Numbered from the stretch's first letter, positions 50,382-59,459 are shown. The stretch: 64,000 nt of DNA from Nocardia rhizosphaerihabitans (GCF_014646295.1 NZ_BMNE01000007.1:124001-188000), one strand, 5' to 3'. The notes: a model not told the origin generated them from the sequence alone. Numbers and translations: made by a program.

Positions 50382-52526
50382 TCAGTCCTCGCGGACGGCG
50401 ATGTGACGATGGACTCGTCGCAGGAATCCCGGCGCCCACCAGTTGGCGGCGCCGAGCAGGCGCATGAAGGCGGGCACCAACACGCCACGTACCACGGTGG
50501 CATCCATCAGCACCGCCAACGTCAAGCCGACGCCCATCAGCTTGGTGAAGGCGACCTGAGAGAACGCCAGCCCGATGCAGACGATCGCCATCAGGGCGGC
50601 AGCGGCGGTCACGATGCGGCCGGTCCGTTCCAGTCCGTAGGCGACCGCGTCGGCGGTCACCCCGCGCATCCGGTACTCCTCGGCGATCCGAGACAGCAGG
50701 AACACCTCGTAGTCCATCGACAACCCGAAAGCCAGGCAGAAGACGAGGACCGGCACCGGCGCGGCGAGATAGCCCGTCTCGGTGAAGTCACCGACCAGCC
50801 ATTTCAGGTGCCCGTCCTGGAAGATGTAGACCATCGCGCCGAAGGTCGCCGACAAGCTCACTGTGTTGAGCAGCACCGCCTTCAGCGGGATCACCACACT
50901 GCCGGTGAACGCGAACAACAGCACGAGCATCGCGACCACGATGAGCGCGACGACCAGGGGCAGGCGCCCCGCCAACCCGGATTCGGTGTCGGCGTTCTCG
51001 GCCGTGGCGCCACCGACCAGCAGCGGCGCGGGCGAGGCCGTGCGGCGGATGTCGTCGAGCAGGACCGCGGCTTCCTGCGAATACGGATCGAGGTCGGGGA
51101 TGACCGTCAGATGCGCGCCGTCGGGCCCAGGCAGACCGCGCACCTGCCGCACGTGCGGCAGGTTCTGGAGCCGCTGGGTCAGATCGGACAGCTCGGCAGT
51201 GGAGATCGGCCCGTCGACCACCACATCGAAGCGGGCCGCCGCGGTCGCCGGGAATTCGGCGCGCAGGACGTCACCGACCTGTCTGCTCTCCACCGTCGGG
51301 GGCAGGGCCCGATCGTCGGTCAGGCCGAGCCGCAGTCCGGTGAACGGCAGCCCGAGCAGGATCACCACCAGCAACGCGGCGCCCCCGAAGAGCCAGGGAC
51401 GCATCGTGACTCGCCGTGCGGTGCGGTACCAGAAACCCTGCTCGGGCGGCGTGGGGGCCGGTTCGGGACGCCCGCGCAGCCGTCGCAGCCCGCGACGCAG
51501 ATCGAGCGCATCGATGCGGTGACCGAACAGCATCAGCAAGGCCGGGAGCAACGTCACCGTGGCGAGTGCGGCCAGCAGTGTCACCGAGAGACAGGCCATG
51601 GCCAGCGAGCGCAGGAACGGCATCGGGAACACCAGCATCGCCAGCATCGCGATGACGATCGTGGCGGCCGAGAACAGGACGGTGCGACCGGCGGTCGCCA
51701 CGGTCGCCCGCACCGCGCTGGGCACGTCGCGGCCCGCGCCCCGTTCCTCGCGGAACCGGCTGACGACGAACAGGCTGTAGTCGATACCGAGGCCGAGACC
51801 GAGCACCGTGGTGAGATTCAGCGCGTAGCTGGAGACCTGGGTGAACTCGGTGAGCACGCGCAGGATTCCGAAGGTGCCGATGATCGACACCAGCCCGAGC
51901 ACCAGCGGCAGTCCGGCAGCGACCAGGCTGCCGAAGACCAGCACCAACAGGACGAGCAGAATCGGGATCGATACCGCCTCACCGACTTTCAAGTCATGCG
52001 AGAGCTGTTCGGTGACATCGTGATAGGTCACCGCCGCGCCACCCAGGCGCAGGTGCAGGGCGCCGTAGTCCCGATCCCGATAGCTGTCGACCAGCCGCGA
52101 GACCACCGTGGCCACCACGATCTCGTCACCGGGAATGTCGACGGCGACCAGTGCCTTGCCGCGATCGGCGTTGCGGAGGAACTCGGGTGATCCGGTGGAC
52201 CAGTACGAGCTCACCGAACGCACACCCGGCAACGCGGCCAGCTCGGCGGTCAGTTGCAGACCGGTGGTGGCGACCGTCGGCGTGTCCACCGTGCCCACCT
52301 CGGCGGGAACCTCCACCAGCACCAGGACATTCGGTGTCCCGGTGGTGTACTTCTCGGCCAGGATCCGGGCGGCGCGCGCGGATTCGGCATCCGCGTTCCA
52401 GAACCCGCCGCCGGAGAGTCGCTGCTGCACCGACGCGCCGCCAGCGCCGGCAAGGAGAAGCAGCAACACCACCACCGCGACCACGGTTTTCGGTCGCCCC
52501 ACAGTCAGCCGCGCGAGTACTCGCAC
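50382..52526 (-). CDS. MMPL/RND-family lipid exporter
   Basis: A 714-residue membrane transporter with the MMPL layout: helix 1 (VVAVVVLLLLLAGAGGASVQ), an outer loop of about 150 residues, five to six helices with the proton-relay motif GLGLGIDYSLFVVSRFREER, a central cytoplasmic loop, a second outer loop and a second helix bundle with FGLSMDYEVFLLSRIAEEYR. MMPL proteins export lipids, siderophores or lipopeptides in mycolata. It is on the same strand as the NRPS with 310 bases between, so it likely exports the NRPS product. The start is a GTG at 52526. Confidence 0.9.
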   Translation of the reverse strand: MRVLARLTVGRPKTVVAVVVLLLLLAGAGGASVQQRLSGGGFWNADAESARAARILAEKYTTGTPNVLVLVEVPAEVGTVDTPTVATTGLQLTAELAALPGVRSVSSYWSTGSPEFLRNADRGKALVAVDIPGDEIVVATVVSRLVDSYRDRDYGALHLRLGGAAVTYHDVTEQLSHDLKVGEAVSIPILLVLLVLVFGSLVAAGLPLVLGLVSIIGTFGILRVLTEFTQVSSYALNLTTVLGLGLGIDYSLFVVSRFREERGAGRDVPSAVRATVATAGRTVLFSAATIVIAMLAMLVFPMPFLRSLAMACLSVTLLAALATVTLLPALLMLFGHRIDALDLRRGLRRLRGRPEPAPTPPEQGFWYRTARRVTMRPWLFGGAALLVVILLGLPFTGLRLGLTDDRALPPTVESRQVGDVLRAEFPATAAARFDVVVDGPISTAELSDLTQRLQNLPHVRQVRGLPGPDGAHLTVIPDLDPYSQEAAVLLDDIRRTASPAPLLVGGATAENADTESGLAGRLPLVVALIVVAMLVLLFAFTGSVVIPLKAVLLNTVSLSATFGAMVYIFQDGHLKWLVGDFTETGYLAAPVPVLVFCLAFGLSMDYEVFLLSRIAEEYRMRGVTADAVAYGLERTGRIVTAAAALMAIVCIGLAFSQVAFTKLMGVGLTLAVLMDATVVRGVLVPAFMRLLGAANWWAPGFLRRVHRHIAVRED

Positions 52527-52676
52527 TGTCCCTCATCTCATCGCGGGCACCGCACGTGCACTCCGGCGCCGGTCTCGGCGCGACGACCATCTCCACCGCC
52601 GCGACTCGGGCGTGTCAGGGTCGGCGCCGGTGCCTCCCGCAACCCGGGTCGGAGCCAGTATCGATGCGCGAATGAG

Positions 52677-52685
52677 CTGTGTCAC
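52677..52685. promoter_or_regulatory. CTGTGTCAC element upstream of the MMPL gene
   Basis: The 284-base gap 52527-52810 contains no gene. The 9-base sequence CTGTGTCAC here equals the one at 50213-50221 and lies at nearly the same distance (151 versus 142 bases) from the start of the gene it precedes. It may be a shared control site of the NRPS and MMPL genes. Confidence 0.3.
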
Positions 52686-52810
52686 TGCATCATTCGATGA
52701 ACTTTTCGCTCTTGAATGGGCTTCGGCGACAGGTGCCGGCCCCGGATGTGCGCCTCAGCCAGCCCTGCTCGCCTGCCCCATGCTCCGGCGACGATGGTCA
52801 GCCCACGGCT

Positions 52811-53599
52811 CTACAGGCCGTTGCCCGTTTGCCGGGTGAGTAGTCGGCGCAGCACGGTAGGGGTGTGGCCGAGGTGCTCCCTGATGGTCCGAGTCAGGTG
52901 GGGCTGGTCTGCGAAGCCGAGGTCCGCGGCGAGATCGGCGAGACCGGTTTCGCCGCCGGTGAGCCGGTCGATGGCGTGGCCGACGCGCACCCGGTTGCGA
53001 TATTGGGTCAGCGACACGCCCATGTGTTGTGAGAACACCCGGCTCAGCCGGTACGGCGAAACCCTCAGCAGTCCAGCCAGCGACCGCAACCCCGCGGCTT
53101 CCGGTGCACCGGTGAGGATCGCCTCCCTGGCCGCGGCGACCAGCGCCTGGTCGGCAGGGCGGGGAAGCGGGGTCGGCCAGGCGGCGGTGGCCGCGACGAG
53201 TCGGAGCAGTTCCTCGGTCAGCGCATAGTCGATATCGCCGGCGACAGCGGCATGGAGCAGCCTGCGGTGTGCCAGGTCGACGCGCGCATCGATATACACC
53301 GATCGTGCGGCCGTCGGACCTTCCCAGAAGTCGGGCGCGACGCTCACCGAGGTGCAGACGTCACCGCCGGCGGGGTGGGCGAACCGTTCTTCCTCCCCGG
53401 GTGCGCCCAGATAACCGAGAGTGGGATCCAAGTCGGCGTCGACCCCGTCGGCTCGACGCCGGAACCTGCCGCGCCGCACCAGAACAAGGCGGTGATCACC
53501 GCAAGCCTCCGGCGCCGACCAGCGGGTGTGGTCGGCGTGGCACGTCACTGTGGTCACGGTGAAGTCCGGCCGGACGGCAAGGGGTAGGGCGCACAGCAT
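52811..53599 (-). CDS. AraC-family transcriptional regulator
   Basis: A 262-residue AraC/XylS-type regulator. The N-terminal ~130 residues form a cupin-like effector domain (HADHTRWSAPEACGDHRLVL, VRRGRFRRR). The C-terminal part has two HTHs: SLAGLLRVSPYRLSRVFSQHMGVSL, with QYRNRVRVGHAIDRLTGGE following, then DLAADLGFADQPHLTRTIREHLGHTP. The frame is open to 53641, but homology starts near MLCALPLAV at 53599. It is divergent from a small VOC gene, its likely target; no clear palindrome is visible in the 114-base gap. Confidence 0.85.
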   Translation of the reverse strand: MLCALPLAVRPDFTVTTVTCHADHTRWSAPEACGDHRLVLVRRGRFRRRADGVDADLDPTLGYLGAPGEEERFAHPAGGDVCTSVSVAPDFWEGPTAARSVYIDARVDLAHRRLLHAAVAGDIDYALTEELLRLVAATAAWPTPLPRPADQALVAAAREAILTGAPEAAGLRSLAGLLRVSPYRLSRVFSQHMGVSLTQYRNRVRVGHAIDRLTGGETGLADLAADLGFADQPHLTRTIREHLGHTPTVLRRLLTRQTGNGL

Positions 53600-53713
53600 G
53601 CGCTGACCGTACGCCGAGGCTCCGACACAACGACCCCGCAAGGATCTTCAAGACTGGCGGCGGGTCCGGGCTGAATGCTGAGTGGGCAGACCCCACACCG
53701 AGGAGAAACTGAC

Positions 53714-54070
53714 ATGACCGCCCACGCGGAACTCACCGCGATCATTCTGGACTGCGCCGCACCCAAAACGTTGGCGCAGTTCTACCATCACCTCACCGGC
53801 TGGAAGATCACCCACAGCGACGACGATTCCGCCTATCTGGGTGAAGGCACGATCCAGTTGGCGTTCCAGCGGATCGACGACTACAAGGGCCCGGGCTGGC
53901 CCGATCCTGGTAAGCACGCCCACCTCGACTTCACCGTCGCCGATGTGGAGAGTGCGACCGAACAACTGCTCGCGCTCGGTGCGACCAAGCCGGACTTTCA
54001 GCCCGGAGCGGGCCAGTGGACGGTCTTGGCCGATCCCGAGGGCCATCTGTTCTGTATCGCCGCGGCCTGA
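53714..54070 (+). CDS. Small VOC-family protein
   Basis: A 118-residue vicinal-oxygen-chelate protein: LTAIILDCAAPKTLAQFYHH, LTGWKITHSDDDSAYLGEG, KHAHLDFTVADVESATEQLL and a final WTVLADPEGHLFCIA. It belongs to the large actinobacterial group of glyoxalase-like proteins in which the first His is replaced (Asp in LDCAAP), so metal-dependent catalysis is uncertain. GAGGAG precedes the ATG at 53714 at normal distance. It is followed 11 bases later by an SRPBCC gene in the same operon, and preceded by the divergent AraC gene. Confidence 0.82.
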   Translation: MTAHAELTAIILDCAAPKTLAQFYHHLTGWKITHSDDDSAYLGEGTIQLAFQRIDDYKGPGWPDPGKHAHLDFTVADVESATEQLLALGATKPDFQPGAGQWTVLADPEGHLFCIAAA

Positions 54071-54081
54071 AGGAGGACATC

Positions 54082-54495
54082 ATGGCATCTGTTCACAAAG
54101 AATTTCTCGTCGACGCCACACCCGACCAGGTCTGGGATGTGCTGTGCGACTTCGGTGCTGTGCACGAACGCCTCGTTCCAGGCTTCGTCACCGCGACCCG
54201 GCTCGACGCCGACACCCGCACAGTCACCTTCGCCGACGGCACCATCGTCGCCGAACGGCTCGTCGACCTCGACCCGGTGAGCAGGCGCGTCGCCTACACC
54301 GTGGTCGGGGGCAGCCTGCACCCCTCCCATCACCACGCCTGGATGCAAGCCCTACCGGAAGCAGAGGGCACCCGGTTCGTCTGGCACATCGACGTTCTCC
54401 CTGAAACTCTCGCCGCACCGATCGCCGAGTTCGTCGAACACGGCGCCACTGTCATGCGCGCGACGCTGGCTGCGCAGGCAACGCCTCGGACGTGA
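54082..54495 (+). CDS. SRPBCC-family protein (polyketide cyclase-like)
   Basis: A 137-residue SRPBCC protein: VHKEFLVDATPDQVWDVLCD, GAVHERLVPGFVTATRLDAD, RRVAYTVVGGSLHPSHHHAW and a C-terminal helix after RFVWHIDVLPETLAAPIAEF. It is a small ligand-binding or cyclase-like fold without known catalytic residues. AAGGAGG stands seven bases before the ATG, one of the best ribosome sites of the window. It forms a two-gene unit with the VOC gene, likely under the AraC regulator. The following stretch to 54659 shows nothing gene-like. Confidence 0.82.
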   Translation: MASVHKEFLVDATPDQVWDVLCDFGAVHERLVPGFVTATRLDADTRTVTFADGTIVAERLVDLDPVSRRVAYTVVGGSLHPSHHHAWMQALPEAEGTRFVWHIDVLPETLAAPIAEFVEHGATVMRATLAAQATPRT

Positions 54496-54659
54496 CGGCC
54501 GCATTGACACAGCGAGCGGCCGAGCCGATCCAGGGACCCGGCTCGGCAGTACTCGAGGTGGCCGAGTACAGCCTCGAGGCCGACGGCGCGGCCGGTCACT
54601 GTGACACCGCATGCCCGCTGGGCCGGGATCTTCCGGAGTGGGGAGGGCACGGCCGACAA

Positions 54660-54698
54660 TGACCCGGCGCGGCGAGCGGAACTCGCTGCGCCGGGTCA
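54660..54698. terminator. Strong bidirectional hairpin terminator
   Basis: TGACCCGGCGC (54660-54670) pairs with GCGCCGGGTCA (54688-54698); inside, GCGAG (54672-54676) pairs with CTCGC (54682-54686), with one mismatch between the two stems and a 5-base loop. It lies between the SRPBCC operon and the minus-strand remnant and LuxR gene. Confidence 0.75.
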
Positions 54699-54709
54699 CC
54701 CCGGGACGG

Positions 54710-54986
54710 CTATTTGGTGGTGTCGATGATGTCGCCGACGAGACTCCACCGATGACCGGTCAGACGCTGGATCTGCAGCGCCTCGATCGGGAACGCGTCG
54801 CCCGCGACCGTTTTCAGCGTCACGCCCGCCAGCAGGAGATCGACCAGGATGTTGTTCAGGTTGCGCATGGAATCGCGCAGCCCCTCCCCGGTCGGGCAGT
54901 CCGCCGCCGCCAGGGTCTTGGCGAAACTGTCCGCACTCGCCCAGCCGATGATGACAAAGTCGCTGTACCCAGGGTCGGGAGAAGGG
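54710..54986 (-). pseudogene. 3' remnant of a Leu/Ile/Val-type ABC substrate-binding protein
   Basis: About 90 residues in one frame match the C-terminal end of periplasmic branched-chain amino-acid-type binding proteins: GYSDFVIIGWASADSFAKTL, GLRDSMRNLNNILVDLLLAG and FPIEALQIQRLTGHRWSLVG, then DIIDTTK and a TAG at 54710. The rest of the gene is absent and the LuxR gene begins or ends directly at 54987, so the 5' part was replaced in a rearrangement. No start codon fits. Confidence 0.6.
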
Positions 54987-56123
54987 CTACGCGGGCAAAT
55001 ACGGCTGAGCGCGCTTTTCGCCGTCGAACACGCGCAAGGTTTGTGTGGCGGCGAGTGGCTCGTAGTGGTCGGTGAACAGTTTGGCGATGAGCTCGCCTCG
55101 GCTGGTGACGCCGACTTTGTCGAAGATCGCTTTGACGTGGTCGCGCACGGTGTGTGCGGACAGGAACAGGGTGGCCGCGATGTCGCCGGTGGACCGGCCA
55201 CGCGCGATCAGTTCGGTGACGTCGAGCTCGCGGCGGGTGAGCTCGTAGGCGGCCACCACCAGCGAGGCCACCTCTGACGGTGTGGCGGGCTCGATGACCA
55301 GCGCTGTCATTCCCGGTGTCCCGGCGAGGTCGCGTAGGCAGGAGGCGTGGCACACCAGCCATCGCCCGGTCGTGGTGCGGATGCGGATCCGGGAGTTCTC
55401 GCCGGTGATCCGGGCCCGGCCCGCGGTGCTGAGAATCCATACGGGCAGCGGTAATTCGATGCCTTGCGCGGTCGTGGTGGCAGGGCCTGGCGGCATCTGA
55501 GCGAGCAGATGCCGGGCTTCGTCGTTGATCGAGACCAGGCCACCGCGCGGGTCGAACAGCAACATGCCGGGAGCTTCCGCGCGCCCTGCTGCAGCGGGGG
55601 CGAGCGGTTGGGCAAAGCTGCGCAGCCGCCGGGCTATCGGCGTGGACAACCCGCTCAATAGCGCAATATCGTTGTCCTGGAATGGCTTTCGCCCGCGCTC
55701 GCGGAACAGGCTCAGCTGGCCCCACGGCTGTCCGTCGACACGGAGCACGGCGCGCAATTCGTCGTCGAAACCGCGCGGGCACATGAAATTTCGATACAAC
55801 GAGCTCAGTCCCGGGTCATCGCCGGTCACCGCGCGCAAACCCGCGACCGGGACCGGCGCGCGCGCCAGATCCCGGAACAGGTTCACATGTTCGGAGAAGA
55901 GCTCCGATTCCCAATAGGTGCCGCACCCACCTTCGTGGAGGTTCTCCACCCGGACGGGCGCGGTGGTAAGACCATTGATCGGATCGGTCGCCACCCATAC
56001 CGCGGCGTCGAACGGCGTGGTGCGGCGCAACCGCGTCGAGGTCTCTGCGAACAGCGCGTGCGCGTCCGCGGCCTGCTCGATCCCGGCCAGCAGTCGACGC
56101 ATTTCGAGTGGAGTCACACCCAT
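54987..56123 (-). CDS. LuxR-family regulator with GAF-like sensor domain
   Basis: A 378-residue regulator. The N-terminal half (about 20-170) resembles a GAF domain (TRLRRTTPFDAAVWVATDPI, PWGQLSLFRERGRKPFQDND), followed by a PAS-like segment with PGMLLFDPRGGLVSINDEAR. The C-terminal 65 residues are a LuxR HTH: YELTRRELDVTELIARGRST, GDIAATLFLSAHTVRDHVKA and IFDKVGVTSRGELIAKLF. The frame is open to 56222, but the ATG at 56123 (MGVTPLEMRR) begins the similarity. Members sense small ligands and activate catabolic genes. The neighbouring FAD oxidoreductase at 56294 is divergent and is a candidate target. Confidence 0.83.
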   Translation of the reverse strand: MGVTPLEMRRLLAGIEQAADAHALFAETSTRLRRTTPFDAAVWVATDPINGLTTAPVRVENLHEGGCGTYWESELFSEHVNLFRDLARAPVPVAGLRAVTGDDPGLSSLYRNFMCPRGFDDELRAVLRVDGQPWGQLSLFRERGRKPFQDNDIALLSGLSTPIARRLRSFAQPLAPAAAGRAEAPGMLLFDPRGGLVSINDEARHLLAQMPPGPATTTAQGIELPLPVWILSTAGRARITGENSRIRIRTTTGRWLVCHASCLRDLAGTPGMTALVIEPATPSEVASLVVAAYELTRRELDVTELIARGRSTGDIAATLFLSAHTVRDHVKAIFDKVGVTSRGELIAKLFTDHYEPLAATQTLRVFDGEKRAQPYLPA

Positions 56124-56293
56124 GCCCGCAACCTTGCCGTCCCGGACCGGCGACCACCATCCCACATATGAGGGGTAATCGACTGACCACGTGCGAAATT
56201 CCCGCGACGGTGCGAACCCCACGATCGGGGGATGTTCGAGGTGGCGGCGGGCGGGCGACGCTGGTCCGGTCTCAGTGATCGGAAGGAAACACG

Positions 56294-57754
56294 ATGGATC
56301 TCGGCATTATCGGTGCGGGCACGGCGGCGGTCGGACTGCTCGACGCACTCGCAGCCACCGAGGGCACGCCCGGCAGCATCACAGTGTTCGACGGCTCGTC
56401 CGCGGTATGGCGGGGGCGGCCGTACCAGCCGGACGTCGAGGCGGTCCGGGTCAACGCGCCGCCCGCGCTCATGTCGGTGCGCGCCACCGACCGCGCGCAC
56501 TACGCACGGTGGCTGCAGGACCGGCACGAGGTGGCCCGATATCTCGACGAGGGCCTAGGTCAGCCGCTGGTCCCCCGCAGCGTGTACGGCGAATACCTGG
56601 AGCAGACCGCCCAGACCGCGATCGGCCGACTGCGACGGAACGGCTGGCAGGTCAGCATGGTGAACTCGCGGGTGGTCGATTTCTCCCGCCCTGGCGCGAG
56701 CGACGGCAGGGCGGTCCTGCACACCGCGAACGGCGGCAGTCATCCGGTCGATCGCGCGGTGCTGAGCGTCGGGAGTGGGCGTCCACGTGACCATTACGGG
56801 CTCACCGGTGCGCCCGGGTACGTCAACGAGCCGTACCCACTGGCCGATACGATTGCCGGGATACCAGCCGACGCGCGCGTCGCAGTTATCGGCAGCGGTC
56901 TGACGGCGGTCGATATCGCCGTGGCGCTGACGACCGACAACCACACCGGGCCGATCAGCCTTCTCTCGCGCAGCGGAGTGCTCCCGTTCGTGCAACAGCG
57001 CCCCCTTCCGCTCGCACCACAACACCTCACTCCGGCCAACGGGCTGCGGCTGGCCGCCGCCGGCGTGGTGCACTTCCACCAGTTGGTCGAGCTCATGCGC
57101 GCCGAACTCGCTGAGCTGGGACAGGATTTCGAGTCGTTTGCCGCAGAGATCCGCGCCACCGAGCAGCCTGTGACCCGGCTGCGCCGCCAGTTGACCGAGC
57201 TGGACAACCCGCATCAGGGACGCCGCCTGCTCACCATGGCGATCCGAGTGCTCGGCCCGATCGTGTGGCCGCTGCTGGCCGAGCAGGACCGGAGCATGCT
57301 GCGCTCCGAGTACTTCCGTACGATCAGCAGCCTGAGTTCACCGATGGTGCCACGCAACGCGAAAATCGTATTGCGGCTGCTGGATTCGGGCCAGCTCCGG
57401 CTCCGTCCCAGCCTCGGCAAGATCGAGGCAAGGCCGGGCGGCGGTTTCACCGTCCACGACGACGCCGAATGGCACGCCGATGTGGTTTTCAACGCCGTCA
57501 ACCCGCCCGCGTACACCACGCCCCAGGAGACCGAACCCCTCGTCAGCGCGCTACTCGCCAGCGGCGCAGCCGAATCGGCAGCCACCGGCGGCCTGTGCGT
57601 CGAACCCCGTACCCGCCGCCTGCTCGTCGCGGACCGGCCCGACCCCACCTGGCACGCCCTGGGCAATCTGGCCGCCGACTCCCTGTTCATCGCCACGAAC
57701 CCGCCCGGTCTGGCCATGGAAGCCGCCGCCCTCGCCCACCACCTCATGGCCTAG
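56294..57754 (+). CDS. FAD/NAD(P)-binding oxidoreductase (NAD_binding_9 type)
   Basis: A 486-residue flavoprotein of the FAD-NAD(P)-binding (PF13454) type: MDLGIIGAGTAAVGLLDALA, the FRGRPYQPD-like segment WRGRPYQPDVEAVRVNAPPA, PRSVYGEYLEQTAQTA, a second Rossmann VAVIGSGLTAVDIAVALTT and the late ALGNLAADSLFIATNPPGLA. The members are often found in natural-product and hydroxamate-like gene clusters as putative N-hydroxylases or oxidases, but their reactions are mostly uncharacterised. GGAAGG precedes the ATG at 56294 at normal spacing. It is divergent from the LuxR gene. Confidence 0.8.
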   Translation: MDLGIIGAGTAAVGLLDALAATEGTPGSITVFDGSSAVWRGRPYQPDVEAVRVNAPPALMSVRATDRAHYARWLQDRHEVARYLDEGLGQPLVPRSVYGEYLEQTAQTAIGRLRRNGWQVSMVNSRVVDFSRPGASDGRAVLHTANGGSHPVDRAVLSVGSGRPRDHYGLTGAPGYVNEPYPLADTIAGIPADARVAVIGSGLTAVDIAVALTTDNHTGPISLLSRSGVLPFVQQRPLPLAPQHLTPANGLRLAAAGVVHFHQLVELMRAELAELGQDFESFAAEIRATEQPVTRLRRQLTELDNPHQGRRLLTMAIRVLGPIVWPLLAEQDRSMLRSEYFRTISSLSSPMVPRNAKIVLRLLDSGQLRLRPSLGKIEARPGGGFTVHDDAEWHADVVFNAVNPPAYTTPQETEPLVSALLASGAAESAATGGLCVEPRTRRLLVADRPDPTWHALGNLAADSLFIATNPPGLAMEAAALAHHLMA

Positions 57755-58024
57755 ATCGGGTCGCCCTGGCCGCCTGCCAATACCTACAAGCTGCGCCACC
57801 TCAACTGACAACGGACAGCCGGACCGAAGCCTGAGCATGCTGCTCGAGCTCAGCATCGCGTCGATTGCCTGCGGAGTCGATTCGGTCCGCAGCCGTGGAC
57901 CGGCTGGGAGCCGATCCCATGATGACGCGAGCCTGGATGGCTGATTCCACGGGGTTTGGTGGACCTGAACGCCATGTCCGAATCCAGCCAGACATCGGAT
58001 GGGCATGTCCGTTGAATAGCTTTC

Positions 58025-58789
58025 ATGAGTGAAACCCCGACAACCAAAACAGCTCTGGTAACCGGCGCGAGCCGGGGCATCGGCCGTGCCATCGCTGAAC
58101 GATTGGCCCGAGACGGTGCACTGGTAGCAGTACATTTCGGTCAGAACGACGCGGCAGCCAAGGACGTAGTCGCCGGGATCGAAGCCGACGGTGGCCGAGC
58201 TTTCGCGGTTCGCGGCGACCTCGGCTCCACCGACTTTGCCACCCTCCTGGATGACGTGGACGCAGGCTTCGTCGGCCTCGGCGCCCACGCCGGCCTGGAC
58301 ATCCTGGTCAACAACGCGGGCATGACCATCATGAAAGGCGTCGACACCATGACGCCCGCGGAATTCGACACCATCTTCGCCACCAATGTCCGCGCCCCGT
58401 TCTTCCTGGTGCAAGGCGGCCTCGACCGGCTCCGTGACGGCGGCCGCGTCGTGAATCTGTCCTCCGCCGTCACTCGGTTGGCGATCCCCGACATCCTGGC
58501 CTACACCATGACCAAAGGCGCGATCGACAGCTTCACCCGCGTACTCGCCCAGGCTCTCGGCCCGCGCGGCATTACAGTCAACGCCGTCGCCCCCGGCTAT
58601 GTATTGACGGATATGAACGCCTGGCTCATCGATAACCCCGACGGTCAGCGCGAAGCCTCCTCGAACGTCGCCCTCGGTCGCGTCGGCCGCCCCGCCGACA
58701 TTGCCGACATCGTCTCCTACCTCGTCAGCGACGACGCCCGGTGGATCACCGGCCAAACCCTCGACGCCAGCGGTGGTACCGCCCTCTAG
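58025..58789 (+). CDS. Short-chain dehydrogenase/reductase (FabG-like)
   Basis: A 254-residue classical SDR: TGASRGIGRAIAERLARDGA with the NAD(P) site, LDILVNNAGMTIMKGVDTM, VVNLSSAVTRLAIPDILAYT with the catalytic Ser and Tyr, MTKGAIDSFTRVLAQALGPR with the catalytic Lys, and GQTLDASGGTAL at the end. The substrate is not evident. The ATG at 58025 lacks a ribosome binding site and may be leaderless. The 270-base upstream gap holds no gene; it contains two copies of ATGTCCG (57974 and 58015 regions) that might be regulatory. Confidence 0.85.
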   Translation: MSETPTTKTALVTGASRGIGRAIAERLARDGALVAVHFGQNDAAAKDVVAGIEADGGRAFAVRGDLGSTDFATLLDDVDAGFVGLGAHAGLDILVNNAGMTIMKGVDTMTPAEFDTIFATNVRAPFFLVQGGLDRLRDGGRVVNLSSAVTRLAIPDILAYTMTKGAIDSFTRVLAQALGPRGITVNAVAPGYVLTDMNAWLIDNPDGQREASSNVALGRVGRPADIADIVSYLVSDDARWITGQTLDASGGTAL

Positions 58790-58873
58790 TCGGGTAAGAC
58801 CTATTGTGTCGCAGTCGATTTCGACGACCTTTTCTCGGAGAGCGTGATGATATTGGTGGGCCTGTACGGCTCG

Positions 58874-59452
58874 CTAGGGCTCGCGACGATGCATTCGCCA
58901 CACTGACAGGTCGCCGTCGAGCGCGATGTGTTCGACCACCGTGAACCCGAACCGCTGATACAGCGGAAGGTTTCGTTCGGTCGAGGTATCGAGCCAACAG
59001 GCGTGCCCTGCTCGGTCCAGTTCGGTCAGGCCATGTTTCATCAGCGCCGTGCCGAGTCCGGTTCCCCTGGAGCGCGGTGTGGTGCCGATGGTCGCCAGCA
59101 CCCATGCGCCGTCGGGCACCGGCAACGTCGACATCCGTTCTTCAGCCGCCATCAGACGATCGAGTCGGTCGCCGTGCAATTCCACGATTCTGGCCGACAC
59201 CTCCGCGGTCGGCGCTGGGGTCTCGGGAGGAAGGAAGGCGATCACGCCGTTGCCGGTGGTGTCGATGTAGGCGCTCCCATGCGGCAGTGCCATGTGCTCG
59301 AGGTAGACGCGCTGCAGCGATGAGATGCGGTCCAGGTGAGCGTCTTCCGCGACACACCAATTCGTCCAGGGGTAGTCGGTGAAGGCCTCGCCGAGTATCT
59401 GTGAGGCGCGGTCGAGGTCTGCGGTGGACAGGGTGCGGATCGATGTGGGCAT
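58874..59452 (-). CDS. GNAT-family N-acetyltransferase
   Basis: A 192-residue GCN5-related acetyltransferase. The acetyl-CoA-binding motif A is WVLATIGTTPRSRGTGLGTA (with the RGTGLG loop), followed by LMKHGLTELDRAGHACWLDT and NLPLYQRFGFTVVEHIALDG. The N-terminal half (IRTLSTADLDRASQILGEAF) is typical too. The substrate is unknown. It is divergent from a TetR gene, and the gap contains a perfect 16-base palindrome just upstream of this start, so TetR repression is likely. Confidence 0.85.
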   Translation of the reverse strand: MPTSIRTLSTADLDRASQILGEAFTDYPWTNWCVAEDAHLDRISSLQRVYLEHMALPHGSAYIDTTGNGVIAFLPPETPAPTAEVSARIVELHGDRLDRLMAAEERMSTLPVPDGAWVLATIGTTPRSRGTGLGTALMKHGLTELDRAGHACWLDTSTERNLPLYQRFGFTVVEHIALDGDLSVWRMHRREP

Positions 59453-59459
59453 GACCAAT

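Noticed and set aside
50241..52190. 649-codon frame opposite the MMPL gene
   Set aside because: His/Gln/Arg-rich antisense translation; the minus strand encodes an unmistakable MMPL protein.
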